NCBI GenBank assembly: GCA_035578175.1
Contig: JAQMRL010000003.1
Span: 84,641,969-84,705,968, forward strand
Source: Catonia carolina
Taxonomy: Eukaryota; Arthropoda; Insecta; Hemiptera; Achilidae
Direction of reading: 5' to 3'
DNA: 64,000 nucleotides
Shown: positions 21,801-35,700 of the stretch, in pieces
Numbering within the stretch: position 1 is the stretch's first letter
Layout of the letters: each line of letters begins with the position of its first letter
Translations under genes and position numbers: made by a program
Notes under the pieces: generated by a model
Databases searched by the model: none
What the model saw: only the letters and a program-made list of their open reading frames with translations
What the model was told of the DNA's origin: nothing

Positions 21801-24800
21801 GATACTGACATACGAGGGGGTACCCAAAAGAAACCGGAATTATTTTTTAAAACTATTTATTTTTAATTTTTTTACAAAAGAACCTTATCCCCTTCAAAAT
21901 ACTCTCCATTACAACTAATACATTTGTCCCACCGGTGCTTCCACTGTTCAAAACATTTTTTGTACTCCTCTTCAGTGATGGCTGCCAGCTCATCCGTCGT
22001 TTTTTTCTTGACATCATCAACGTTGTTAAATCGGAGACCTTTCATGCCTCTTTTCATGCGTGGGAACAAGAAAAAATCACACGGAGCCAGATCGGGTGAG
22101 TACGGTGCGTGTGGTAGCAAAACCATGCCGTTTTTCGCCAAAAACTGTGTAACCGAGATTGCCGTGTGTGCAGGCGCGTTGTCGTGGTGGAAAAACCAGT
22201 CCCCTGTCTGCCACAAATTAGGTCAAAAGACCTAATTTGTGGCAGACAGGGGACGTCGTAATAACGACGAATGCTGTTTCGTAGTCTTCTTAACACTTCA
22301 AGATAAAAAGCTTGATTTACCGTCTGGCCTGGTGAAACGAACTCTGAATGGACAATTCCCCTCACATCAAAAAAACAAATCAGCATTGTTTTGATGTTCG
22401 ATCTGACTTGACGACTTTGTTTTGGTCGGGGTGATAATGAAGTCTTCCGTTGACTGGATTGTTGTTTGGTTTCTGGGTCGTACCCATAGCACCAAGACTC
22501 GTCACCCGTAATGATCTTTGACATGAAATCTGGATCAGTTTCAAGCTGTTGTTTCAAATCACTACACGTTTCAATTCGACGTTCCTTTTGAGTGTCTGTC
22601 AGAACCCGAGGCACAAACTTGGCAGCGACTCTTTTCATTGTCAAGGCTTCTGTTAAAATGCGTTGGACTGAGCTCCAAGATAACCCACTAACCTGTGATA
22701 TTTGGTCAGTGGTCTGTCGTCGGTCTGTTCGTACAATTTCTTTCACTTTCACAACATTTTCGTCTGTTCGGGAAGTCGACGGTCGTCCAGAACGAGGTTT
22801 GTTCTCAATCGACATGTCGCCATTTTTAAAGCGCAAAAACCACTCGTACACTTGGGTTTTTCCAATAGCGTCGTCTTTGTAAGCTGTGTTCAACATTATA
22901 ACTGTTTCCGCGGCGTTTTTACCGAGCAAGAAGCAAAATTTCACAGCCGCACGTTGTTCATTAAAACTTGCCATCATGAAAAACGACACGAGCACAAAAC
23001 AGCACTAGCGAGAACAATCACTGCACGAGAACAGAACAAGCTAGATCAACGAACAAAATGGCATTGAACTGGCAATGAGTAGCGCTACAAGCAGCCTAGT
23101 GGCGGGAATTTGTACTGCACAAGCTCCGCCCACAGCGGAGCTATCCGGATACTTTTGGGTACCCCCTCGTATAACACTTGTTTGATTGACATAAGACGTT
23201 AATTTTTTTACAAGGAAATAACGTTAGATTTTTAAAGTTATAAAGTAATTAGAAAATAAAAATAAACCACTTTGCAAAGAGGTTACTTTAGTTATTTTTT
23301 TTCTATTACATATTACTAATGGAGGTGTGCATGGGGGTTATGCAAAAATAACAAACAATAAATTTTGTAATTTTTAGTTTTTTTTAAGAAACAGAATAAA
23401 ACCTTTAACACATGATTATGCTTCTTATCAGCAGTAAAGTAATTGTTTAGCAAATAAGTAGGCTACTACTAATTTGAAAAGTCAGTGGTGTATGAAATTT
23501 TACCTACTTTACAACGGACCCGGATTTTTATAAATTGTTGGCTATGATTGTTTTTGCTTTACATCTTTTGGGTGTTACATGGAAATCTATGCGATACGAA
23601 TTTCATCTTGTTCTGGGGATCTATTTCTGGAGAGGAAAAAATGAGTAAAATAAATTTTATAATATTCGTCAAGTGTAATAACAATATAAAAGTGCGCAAA
23701 CTCCAATCTTGGATGTACATTTTTCTTACTTATAGGCACTGTTAACTAATGTTACAAAAAATTGTTGACTAAAAATGGAATAGTAAACTGGGCGAAATAA
23801 ATTAAAATTTTAACAGTACAGAATAAAAATTATAAAACTGATTTGAGAATTCAGTTTTAAAGATTAAAGTTTTATAATAAATAATTTTCCAAAAACAATA
23901 ATATGTTTTCCCGTAACAAGTTTTAAATGCAGTGTACATTTTATTTTAGGAATATACAGGTGTAAGAAAGTATGTATTTTAACAATTTTTTTTTTTTTTT
24001 TTTTAAGCAACGTGGGTGAAACGTTACCCTAGCGATGATGCAGAAAATATGTTTGGAGATGAGAATGTAATCGACAGCAATAATATCACAGATAATGTTA
24101 AATTCTTGACAACTGTACAAAAAGAAAAACTGAATCATTGGTTTGCTCAGTTATTGGACATGGATCGTGATGACCTGATATCAATACAGGATTTCGATGC
24201 ATTCTGCGAGGTACGCCTAAATCTGTTTTGTAGAGTTTTAAAAATTAAAATTAATTTTTACTATAAAAGCATAAAACCTAAACTTAATCAAGTAACGGGT
24301 GATTCAAAAAGAGCGCCGGTTTTTAAACGGCTGGTAAATTTTTGTTTATCGGTTGGCAACATTGTTAGACCTCATTTCTATTTCGGAGAACATTCCGATT
24401 GACGATTTAGTTGTAGTTTCTCTTGTTCGCAGTGTAGTACTCTCGCAGTCTGTGTCTAACCATGGAGAAGTGTACTATTGCACAACGAGTGTTAATCGTC
24501 AAAACATTTTACCAGAGTGGAGAGAGTTATGCGGCTACTGTCAGGCGACTTCGCGGTACTCTAGGACGTAATGAAGCACCGAATGAATCAACAGTTCGCA
24601 GGCTCATGAAAAAGTTTTTTGAGACGGGTTCAACAGTCGACCTTAAAAGTTCTGGACGTCGTCGTTCTGGCCGAACTGAGCAGAACGTTGCGTTGGTTCG
24701 TGACAGTGTGGCTGTTAGCCCAGCAAAATCAATACGTCGCCGTTCTCAACAATTGGGTTTACGATGTTCTTCTGTACGGAGAATTCTTCGGTACGATCTC

Positions 24801-26736
24801 CAATATCACCCGTATAAAATTCAGTTGACGCAACATTTGAAAGTGGCAGACCACCAGAAGAGACGACAGTTTGTTGACTGGGTATTGAGAAAACGGCAGG
24901 ATGATGACACCTTCGCAAACAAAATTGACGCCTTGTGACTTTCATCTTTGGGGTCATCTGAAGTCATTGGTGTATGCCAATAAACCCCGAAACATTAATG
25001 ACTTGAAGGAGGAAATTCGACGGGTTATCGGGAAAATGGAAGTCGAAACTTGTCGTGCAGTAATATCCAATTTCATGGACAGAGTTGATGCGTGCCAGCG
25101 CAGTAGAGGAGGACACATGCATGACATCATTTTTCATACATGAAATCGGAAGGTAAGATGAACTTGTTGATGTATTTATTTTCAGTTTTTCAATAAAATA
25201 AATCTCTTAATTTGATATATCAAAACCGGCGCTCTTTTTGAATCACCCTATACATGTATTTACTTAAAATCTGATGTTCTCTTACCAATGCAAATAATGA
25301 CCAATATAATCTAACATTATTAATAAAACATTAGAAATAAACAAAAAACTAACTTTAATAACATAACCTAATTTTAAAAATGAGTGAAAGACGAAAAATG
25401 AAAATCAACCTCAGTTTACCTTAAAAATACGGAAAATCACTCTTTCACGCTAAACTAGGCTCTGTAGAGAAAAATGTTAGAAATAAAAGTTGTAAATCTT
25501 TTAATTATCTATAATTTTGATTATATACACTTTTGTCGTAATGTGCATACTAAGGCCGAAATCTGAAAAAATCGATTTTTCACACGTTTTCGTGAGAAAA
25601 AAACAGAAAATTGCTAATTACCGCTAAACTAAGCGTTGTACAAAAAAATGTTTGAAATAAAAGTTGTAGGTTTTTCAATTCTCTACAACTTTTATTATAT
25701 ACATTTTTGCGCTAAAATTTATATTAAAGCCGCAATCTTAAAAAAACATCTTTTTTACGTGAAAACAGCCTCATCGAGAATTTCAGCAAACATGACGCCT
25801 ACCTTATCTTGTAGAGCATAAGAAAATGAGTAAACCAGGCGATTTAAAAAAAAATCGTAGGACGAGTTTTTGAGAAAATTGCAAAAAAGTGAAAAATTAC
25901 ACGAATAAACTACTACTTCCGGTTGACCGATTTTGATGAAAATGTTCGTGTCGGGTCCGGTAGTGGTATGTAACTTAAGTTTTAAGTTCGTACGATTTTC
26001 GGTTCTTGAGATATTTTGTACACACACACACACACAAACACAAGCGCGCGCGCACACGCACGCACACACCAATCGCTAAAAACATGTTTTTTGGGTTCAG
26101 GGGGTCTGAAAACGTGTAGATCCGGTGAAAACTCGATTTCGAAAAATCGACATGAAAACAATACTTTCCTTCCTATATATTCATATAGGCAAGAGAAAGT
26201 AAAAATTAAACATCATAATGTAAGAAGGAAAATGTTGCCTCCGTTTCTCTTCTAGTACACTTTGGCCAAGTTCAGACAATAAGGTTTCGGTAGTTTTAAC
26301 GAATAGGTTTTTCCGCCGTCTTTAGCAGTGACGCAAGTATACGAATGATGACGCCGTTCTGACAATAAGGTTTTGTACAGAGACGGCAGTGCACGTCAGA
26401 AGTGTTTACTCGTTGAATGTGAAATAAGTTTTGCAGGTTATAAAGTTATAACTCGGCTATACTAATAATATTATAAAGACAACGCGTGTTTTTTTTTTGT
26501 GCAGGCTAATTTCCAAAACTACTGAACGGATTTTCATGAAATATTGACAGCATATTAATATTTATATTCACAGCAACATTTTACTTTTAAATTTTCAAAA
26601 ATGATAATCCTAAGGGTCCTAATGACGATTTTTATAAATATGTATGTGTGTGTACATGTGAGTACGTATTGCTGTTGAAGTACATAAAGGGGTTTGACGA
26701 CGGTGAGAGACGTACGCGGGGGAAATTATAAAAACG

Positions 26737-26785
<49 letters not shown>

Positions 26786-29700
26786 TGTAACTTGATGAAC
26801 TCCGGCAGAGGGAAGCAATATGCGGATTGTAAAACCATTTCAGAAAACTTACATCTAATTTATTTATAAGTAACTAAAACTTGTCGGATATTACGTATTT
26901 TTATAAAACAAAGTATTTCGCATGTTTTTTGTTCTATAAAATTATTTCGAAAACACACGCTTATTGAGATAATGTATATTTCAGTGAAAGTTTTGTTTTT
27001 AAAGAAAAAACCCGTATTTTTATATACATCGTCATTGTTCAACAACACTATTACACCGATTAACACAATATGTGGCAGGTTTGTTCTCTAATAATTATGG
27101 AAAACGATGATGCATTTAAATTTAACAGAAAATCATTACTTTTTAAGTGACGAGGACAGTTTTTTCTTCAAAAACAAAACTTTTACAACATTATACATTA
27201 TCTTATTAAGCGTGTTTTTCGAAATAATTTTATAAAACAAAAACATGGAAAATACTTTGTTTTATAAAATACGTAATTTCTACAAGTTTTAGTTGCTTAA
27301 AAATTTAGAAATGTCTTATGAAATGGTTTTACAATCCGCATATTGCTCCTCTCTGCCGGAGGCCATCAAGTTATAAACAGATGTTACAATAGACAGAACA
27401 ATTATATTATAGTTATAGAAAGATAGTACAAGTTATAGACAGATGTATTTTTTACTTATTGTTGAAGTTGATAGTAGAAAGGGGAGATGAACGAGAGACG
27501 TACGCGGGGGAATGTATCAAAACATTATTTGTGTGTGTGCGCGCGCGCGTGCGTTGGAGTTAAACAGTCGATCTAGCAGCTAGACAATTTCTGTAACATA
27601 TTTATTAAAAAAAATTGATTAGGTCCTATAAATACACATGTTTCACGGAGGAAGCCGCACGGGCCATGCTAGTGTTATATAAAACTCATTCTAATACTTT
27701 ATAATGGCAGATGTTGATGACATTAAAACAAAAATTTTAATAGATTTAGACCTACAATATGGGATAAGTCATTAGAATCGTACAAAGACAAACATTTAAA
27801 GGAATCACTGTTTCTAACTCATGACATTAATATTTGGAAAGCACCAAATCTATACCTTCCTTTAAACAGGATGTGTCCAGTAGTTTTTTTTTCTTAACTT
27901 TCTTTGACGCTTGCGATAGCAATAAAAAAGAACAAACACGTTTATATTATTAACGTCCATATTCCACGATCACACAACCACGAATGAAACTATAGTAGAA
28001 TCTCAGTAGTCCGGCCTGTTCGGGACCGAGAGAATGCCGGATTACTGGATGTCTTGGAATTTTGGAACAATAATTATAAATTTAAACAAAAAATGAATTT
28101 GCAATGATTTCTATGTGATTTTAAATTAAATTAATCAATAAAAAAAGGTTTGCTGAGTACTTCTGTAGTCATTGTACTAAACATAATTATCGGCTATTGA
28201 CATCGCCTAGTGCGGGGGTGCTCGTGTTTTGAGAATTACGTTTCGTTGTCAATTCAGCATGAAGTATAGAGTATGAACCAATTCTGGGTTTTGTATAAAA
28301 GGCCAAAAATTATTCCATTTAACAATAATTAAGGTCTGCTTATTCATTTCTTTAATCAAATCCTAAACATAAATGTTATATTAAATCCGCCCTAATACGG
28401 TCCAGTTGATTTTCCTATTCAATTTAAATCTTTTACCAAAATCTGCCCTGGGTGAGGTTTCATACTTTTAGGCCTAATATTTTAAGGGCCGGATTACTGG
28501 AGGTGCCGGACTACCGAGATTCTACTGTAATATGAGAACCGTGAAGGAAACCCGTATCGTGTTGTGTGAACCAACAAGAGATTCGGCAGAAAACCGACAC
28601 GTCAAAAAAACCGAACCGAAGCGTTTGTCTGAATGTACCCTTTATCAGACTAGTACATTATGATTTCAACAAGGGCAAACATAAATATAGCACTGTTTCG
28701 TGACGTAAAACATTAGGTGGTAACGAATATGCACTTATTGATAGCGTTAAAACTGTTTCATAAAGACGGTTAATTATCCCGTACCAGTTTTTTATCGTAA
28801 CACATAAATGCCAACCAAATATTATTGCTATTTTACAGAAATTACATAAAAGTAACCACTAAAAGATAATTTTAATGATGAATATCATTTAAGGGGAGAT
28901 TGCACGATGGTTTTAACTCAAAATTTCGATTTTTGGTTTTATATGTTTTTCAATAGTTTAGGTTTAGATCTACCAGAAAAACATTAAATTACGTCACAAA
29001 AAAAATTTTTTTATGAAAAAATTAAGTTTTTATCAAGTTTACACAGAAAAATTATCATGTTACCAAGAACGAATTTTTCACAATTTTATACTGCTCGTTT
29101 TAGTGCCAAGAGATTTTAGTTTTTAAAATATCTGCATCACAGTTTTTTTGCATTTTCAGCTGTTGATTCAGCTTTCTAAACAACTGTTGTTGGGAAATTT
29201 ACTTTTGTTTTTGAACATTTTGTTTTTGATTTGTACCTTCTTGTTTCTTGCGTTTTCCCGTAAATTTAGATTTTTAACACTAGGTACATTTTTCTCAGAA
29301 ACCAATAAACCTACCAGGCTGAAATTTTTACCAGTTAATTATCTTGTATATCCACATACACAGACATTTTTATGACTTCCTCAGGTGCTCCAAAAATTAG
29401 TAATACGCAAAAAACGTAGAAAACAATTTGTAAAAATTTTATGTTATTCGTAATTTTTTTTAAAAATGGTATGGTCCAAAGATTAAGTTGAAAAATGTTA
29501 GTAGTTCGAAAAGAAACCCGACACCTATGGTGTGTAAAGTTTAATTTCTCCATCTTTTACCAATCCTATGAAAAATGAACCTAAAATTAGAAAATTTAAC
29601 ATTGGCGGGATACAAAGTACAGTCTCCCCTTAATGATAAAATATATCATTGTTATACATATAAACCGGAATGACACGCAGACCAAAGAGCGGTTGTGGGG

Positions 29701-32700
29701 CAGTGCTAAATAGCGAAATAAAAGAATCGCGGGACGGCTAGACACCATTTGAAGTCATATCTGGCCAAGTTCCTGAGGCGACTTGGACCTAGAAACGATC
29801 TCTCCACCACGATTTGGTGCCATTAAAGACTTCACTCCTTCAAAAATCAACTTATAATGAAAGTGTATCAGTGTTTAATGAGGGAATGTATATTTCAGTG
29901 AATTTCCAACTGAAATCAGAGTGCCCCTTCGGTTAATGTAAGAGTTTATTTTATAAGTGTCGTATCCACACGCACTACAACAAATGCAGTGTGTTTACTC
30001 GATATTTTAAATTGAATAGAGTACAGTAACAATTAAAAATAAGGCATTAGGAACAATGCAAAATGCTAGGTGCAATAATTTTGTAACAAAGTAAAGCTAA
30101 TTACGTTGTATTGAACATGATACATACCTGATTTCTCTCTGAGCTGGATATGGCAGAAATTCAATCCTTTACAATACGGCAAACATCGTAATTAAAACAC
30201 TAAAACAATAACAATTCACTCCTGAATGGCAGTTGCGTCTTCTTCATTTTAGTAGTACCGCAGTCTTCTAATATGCCTACTATAAAATCTAATGCAAACC
30301 GGGCATTTTTGCTGTCGATGCGAAATTATCAGTGTTTTTCATTAACCTAGCTCCACTGTTACAAACACCCTAATGTCGCTAGTTTTGGAGAAAAAGGGGT
30401 GGCCTACCTGACTACCCTACACATTCCTAGTTAAGCAGTATCCAAAAACAAATTTTCGTAATTATATGGAATAAGGACCCGTCACCGATTTTTTTTTTGA
30501 AATTGACACTTTTGTGTGCTGGATCCAAATATGAACTTAGTTTTGCCCGTAAACCGCTGTAAAATTAGTTATAAACCTTTTTCTATCATGTACTATCATT
30601 AGCAGCTGATTTGGTAACCGCTGTTTGTTTACTGGAACCATCTTTCTTACGATGAACCGAGTATAGATGATAAAAAAGGCTTATAACTAATTTCATAGTG
30701 ATTTGCAGGCAAAAATAAGTTCATACTCGGAAGCAGCACTCAAAAAAGTATCAATTTAAAAAAAATTGTTACACAATCAGTGACTGGCCCTGAGTCTATA
30801 TAATTATCAAAGTGTTCGTTTTTAAGACATACGTAAATAAACGATTCAGAATAACAGTAAATTAACCAATTACTGATGAATTAAGCCAATAGAACTGAAT
30901 ATTTAACAATACTAGTTTATACTATAACATTAGCTATTGAACACTTGAGTTATGTTCTGAACTACCCTGTAAGATATTCGAAAACTAGTAACGATTCTAA
31001 ATTTCAGTTCATGAGTAACTACAATAACTATAATAATAATAATAATAATCATACAATAAGGAATTAATATACTGTAAAAGATAACAGAGGTAACCCTTAA
31101 TTTAAAAAGCTTCCTTCCGCCCTGACTGTAACCTACCATAACTTGAAAGGTTAACCTGCAATAAATAACCTATAAATTCCGTATTCTACAACTTACGTTC
31201 CGGAATGACTGCGGCAAAAAAAAACTGTTTTAGTTGTCTAAAATTATATTTATTAAAAGCTTGAAATATCTGGCCACCGAAAAGGAAAACTGAAAAAGTT
31301 GTAACTTCCAGCAGCATTAAATTACTTTTGACACTTGTTAAACTGAACGTATCAGTCCATTTTCCACACTGAATTATTTATTATAACACTTAACTTGTAC
31401 ATCACCACTGACTTTAAAAAGCAAACAACAAAATAGTTCACTGTAATATAAATTATATTTTCCTACTGTCCACGATCGTGTAAAAGAATTTGAACATCAA
31501 CTGAAATCACTTCTATTGTTAATAACGTGCACTTTGTTAACTATCAGCGCCACCGACCTGTAGCTTCTGGTTTGCGCCAAGATCGAGTGGTTAGCATTCT
31601 TGACTTTTTTTTTTTTTTTTTTACACAATTGGAAGGATTCCGGTTTAAAGGGCTGGAAATTTTGTTACGATAATATTACCGCAAGAAATTTTCCAATATA
31701 TATTATTATTATTATTATTAATTTCGAATGCATAAATATTCGCTAATTTCAGAGCAGTGAAGCGATTTTAAAATATAAAAAACTCATTAATAGGCGTTAT
31801 GCAGTAGCAACGGCTAGAGTATTTTAAAGAAAAGCATATCCTACGTACTGCCATATTTATTATTATTACTTTTACTATTTTATATTTTTATTTTTTTATA
31901 TTTTACTATTTTTTTATATTTTTATTTATTATTATTATCATATTTATTATTTTTTATTATCAATAGGCAGTTGATTATTTCCAAACAGCTACATAAATAT
32001 GCAAAAAAATTAAAATATAATTATTTTTTATGTAAAAGATGAGCTAAATCAACCCTGCTAAGATATTGGATGTGGTTAACTTGATATAGACTTGTATCCA
32101 ATTTAAATAATTTAAGATTAAAATGTATAAATATTAAATCAGCTTTAATCACTAATAACCCACTGGATTAGGTGATATAAGCAAACAAAAAAAACAAAGA
32201 AATTTACTAAATACATTGGTAACAAAATTATGCAAGGAGTACCATCTGAATTGAGATTCTGAGATTTCTTGATGAATTAATATTAAAATATTCATAAAAA
32301 CTTGTACTGCAAAATAAATTGAACAAGTGCTATAAAAAATACTAACAAAATTTAAATACATTGTTTAAATTTAAATTTTGATTGTTTTAGAGGCTCAGAC
32401 GTTTTGCAGACTGGACTGAAAATTCACCAGAGTTTGTAGTACTTCAGCAAGTAAAGGAGGGATTCATAGATCATTTTATACTATCACAACATGCAATAGA
32501 CAAAGGTATTTGCACACAAGGTTTTATGATTTAGTTCCTACATTAGAATTTAACTTAATCAATACCCTAAAATTAAAAAAAACCATTTTATTTAGGGGAG
32601 ACTGTACACTTTGTATCCTGCCAATGTTAAATTTGCTATTTTGAGGTACATTTTTCATAGCATTGGTAAAACATAGAAAAATGAAACTTTACACACTATG

Positions 32701-35700
32701 GGTGTCAGGTTTCTTCTCGAGCTGCTGACATTTTTTCAATTTAATCTTTGGACCATACCATTATTTTTTTCAATTATGAATAACATAAAATTTTTACAAA
32801 TTGTTTTCCACGTGTTTTGTGTATTACTAATTTTTGGAGCACCTGAGGAAGTAATAAAAATGTCAGTATACATGGCTATACAAGATAATTAACTGGTAAA
32901 AATTTCAGCCTGGTAGGTTTATTTGTTTCTGAGAAAAATGTACCTTAGTGTTAAAAATCTAAATTTACAGGAAAATATAAGAAATAAGAAGGCACAAACC
33001 GAAAATAATATGTACACAAACAATTAAATTTCCGATCAAAAGTTATTTAGAAAGCTAAACCAACACCTGAGAGTATTAAAAACCGTGATGCAGACATTTT
33101 AAAAACTATAATTCTCTTTGCACTAAAACGAGCAGTATAAAATTATGAAAAAATATTCGTTCTTCGTAACATAATAATTTTTCTGTGTACACCTGATAAA
33201 ACTTAATTTTTTCATAAAAAAAAATATTTTTGTGTCGTAATTTAATGTTTTTCTGGTAGATCTAGGCCTGAACTATTGAAAAACATAAAAAACCAAAAAT
33301 CAAAATTTTGAGTTAAAACCATCGTGCAATCTCCCCTTAATGTAAACTAATCAAAACTTTCAGGAATCTTTTGTAATTTTGTGAGATATGAAGTTATATA
33401 AAATGTTTTCCTGGAATTAGACCAGGAATATTAAGTAGGTCTGTGTATATCTATATACTGTATTTAAAATGCAAAATCGCTTCCAATGCATTTTAAATGA
33501 AAATCCTATTAACTCCTAAATACAGAGTTCTACTGATAGGATTTTAATAATATTTAAATGGTTTTAAAGAGTACTCTTTCCTGATTTGCCCAAAAGTTCT
33601 AGTAGCGGTAATACAGCATGATGTAATGTGGTCTTCCACATTTACCCACTCCATAGCCATATTCCATAAGCATACAGGATATGTGTTATCTCTTTTCTCA
33701 TCTCACAACACGTCAATTGGTATTAGATACTGTGTTAACATCGTTTTATTTAAACTTGTAGTTCAAAACCGTTCTTTTTAGGACGGAGCTATCGTGCTAA
33801 TGTGCTTTAGTTGTTACTCAACATTCTTCAAGGAACAGTTAAGTTTTGTTAACTCAAATCATTTATTTAATGATAGAAGTTTGAAACCCAAGAACATTTT
33901 GTGAATTTATTCGCACAGGTCTACTAAGCTAGTCAATTATTAAGCTGCAAAGAATTCTCTGTTAGGTAGTTATATGTTTTGATACATCATCTCAGATATT
34001 TTTAGGAAAAAGTTGTATCTGAAATTCTAAGATATTTTGAATAAATTTGTTACAGAAACTGAAAACATTCCACAGGAACTTGAGATCAAATATTTGATAT
34101 GTTGTTGTATAGGTCATCGGCTGAAAAACTGGTTTGAAGAGGCTTTACTAAGTACAACAAGGAGTGAGGTGGCTTACAACTGCCTTCCTCACTGATTGGA
34201 AAAGTATGCTTATCAGCATGCCGGGCCCTCTGAAAAGCACATATTTTCCACACTGCAAATGACACCTTCACTTCATTCACCACAGGGTCTGACTGTATAA
34301 TGAAATTCATTACTTTCAGAGGAGATACCTCTGATTAATGTCTTTTACACCTGTACCTCTTCTGTTCTTAAATGATTTAGTCATTTAATTGGGTGACCAT
34401 ATGATACAAAACAGAACTATTTATTTTAGCCCTGCAACGAACAGATTGAGTGTAAACAATTTGACACTCCACCCACCTGTTAAGAGCAGATATTTAATAT
34501 CTTTTACAAAAGTATCATAAGAGAACATGATTGTTATGTCAACAAGTAATATTAATTCTGAAGAAGAGAAGATCTGTTGCTATTGCAATTGTTTGTTGTC
34601 TTATAATTATTGTTTTTTTTTCAGATATAGTAAATAAAAAGCCACAATTACAAGTGATCACATTAGAAGAGTGGTTTGGCCATTGGGGTAAATTATTAAG
34701 TAATGCACGCAATCTCAATGATTTCCCAGTGTGGCTACAATGTCTTCCAAAAATTTTATTTCAAGCAATTAATACCAGCGGTAATTTTTATTTGTATATC
34801 ATTCTATGTTACTTAATATTTAAATAACTAATGTACAGAATCTATACTAATAACTACTCAACCACAACAATAAATTCATTTGGATATAAATTTGTAGGCG
34901 AGGTGATTTTGTGCTACATTTTATTATGAGGTTATGAAGTTATTTTAAGGCATAATTCTCTAGCCAACTAAAGAGCCAGTGTAATCTGTAATAACTTAAA
35001 CCCAATACAAAATGGACTGGGTAGTTTTACTGCATACTTAGTTCCAGTTCCAAGTACACACAATCCAATCCAAATTATTAGTTATCTACAACTCTCCCCA
35101 TCACTTTTTTTTACTAGAAATACCCACTCTTCTTTTTTTTGTTTAACCTTTTCAGTTCCAACGCCCGGGAAACAGGACATCAAACTATTTTACTTAGTTA
35201 TACCATCCGGTTTACCGGACGTCCGTAAGTTATGTATAAAGTGCCAATGATCGGATAACGAACATTTCTAAAAAAACCTTTTAAACAAAAATTAATGGAA
35301 TAATGTATTTTGAAACCGCCTCCGTGGCGTAGTGACTAGCGATCTAGCCTATAAAGCGAAAGGACTCGGGTTCAATTCCCTGCTAGGGTCTGGAAATTTT
35401 AACACATTAAAACCTTAACAGTGGTTAAGGTACCAAAACCCTTAGTACTGCCCGTCCCCAAGCTTTGTGCAGCTGCGGGATGAAGGGGAAAGACGAAGTA
35501 CCAGACTGCTGTTATGTCATAACACTATACTAATCATCTCATTGCTCTTCGCTGGGCAGTAGGCTGCCTAGTACGTGACATATGTGGGTGTTGTTTTGAC
35601 TATTTGCTGTAGACGGCGACACGGAATATATGTAGTTTGGATATTTAAAAGTTTACTTTTGACTACTACAAACATAATACAAGTAAAACGTTACTACTAC

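Larger units (their letters stand above)
21813..23169 (-). mobile_element. Mariner transposon, near-complete, one internal break
   Basis: 1357 bp between TA dinucleotides. Inverted ends CGAGGGGGTACCCAAAAG match at both sides. The transposase is on the minus strand. Located in intron 1 of the EF-hand gene, in antisense. The only clear lesion is a 52-nt perfect hairpin in the transposase gene at 22201-22252. Confidence 0.92.
26455..27673 (+). mobile_element. Helitron-like non-autonomous repeat
   Basis: Begins near tatactaataatattataaa, has the widely seen arthropod block ctaatttccaaaactactga, a (GT)n microsatellite, and ends gaagccgcacgggccatgctag before T. The CTAG-T end suggests a Helitron. 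The 5' boundary is soft. It contains the 26783-27376 foldback and a duplicated gagacgtacgcgggggaa block (26706 and 27496). Confidence 0.45.

Noticed and set aside
22054..22995. Programmed frameshift in the mariner transposase
   Set aside because: No slippery site; the frame change coincides with an inverted duplication and in-frame stops, so it is a mutation.
26258..28640. One large TIR element with ends ggccaagttcagacaataag and gtttgtctgaatgtaccc
   Set aside because: Only short, weak end similarity and no target duplication; the interval holds unrelated nested repeats.
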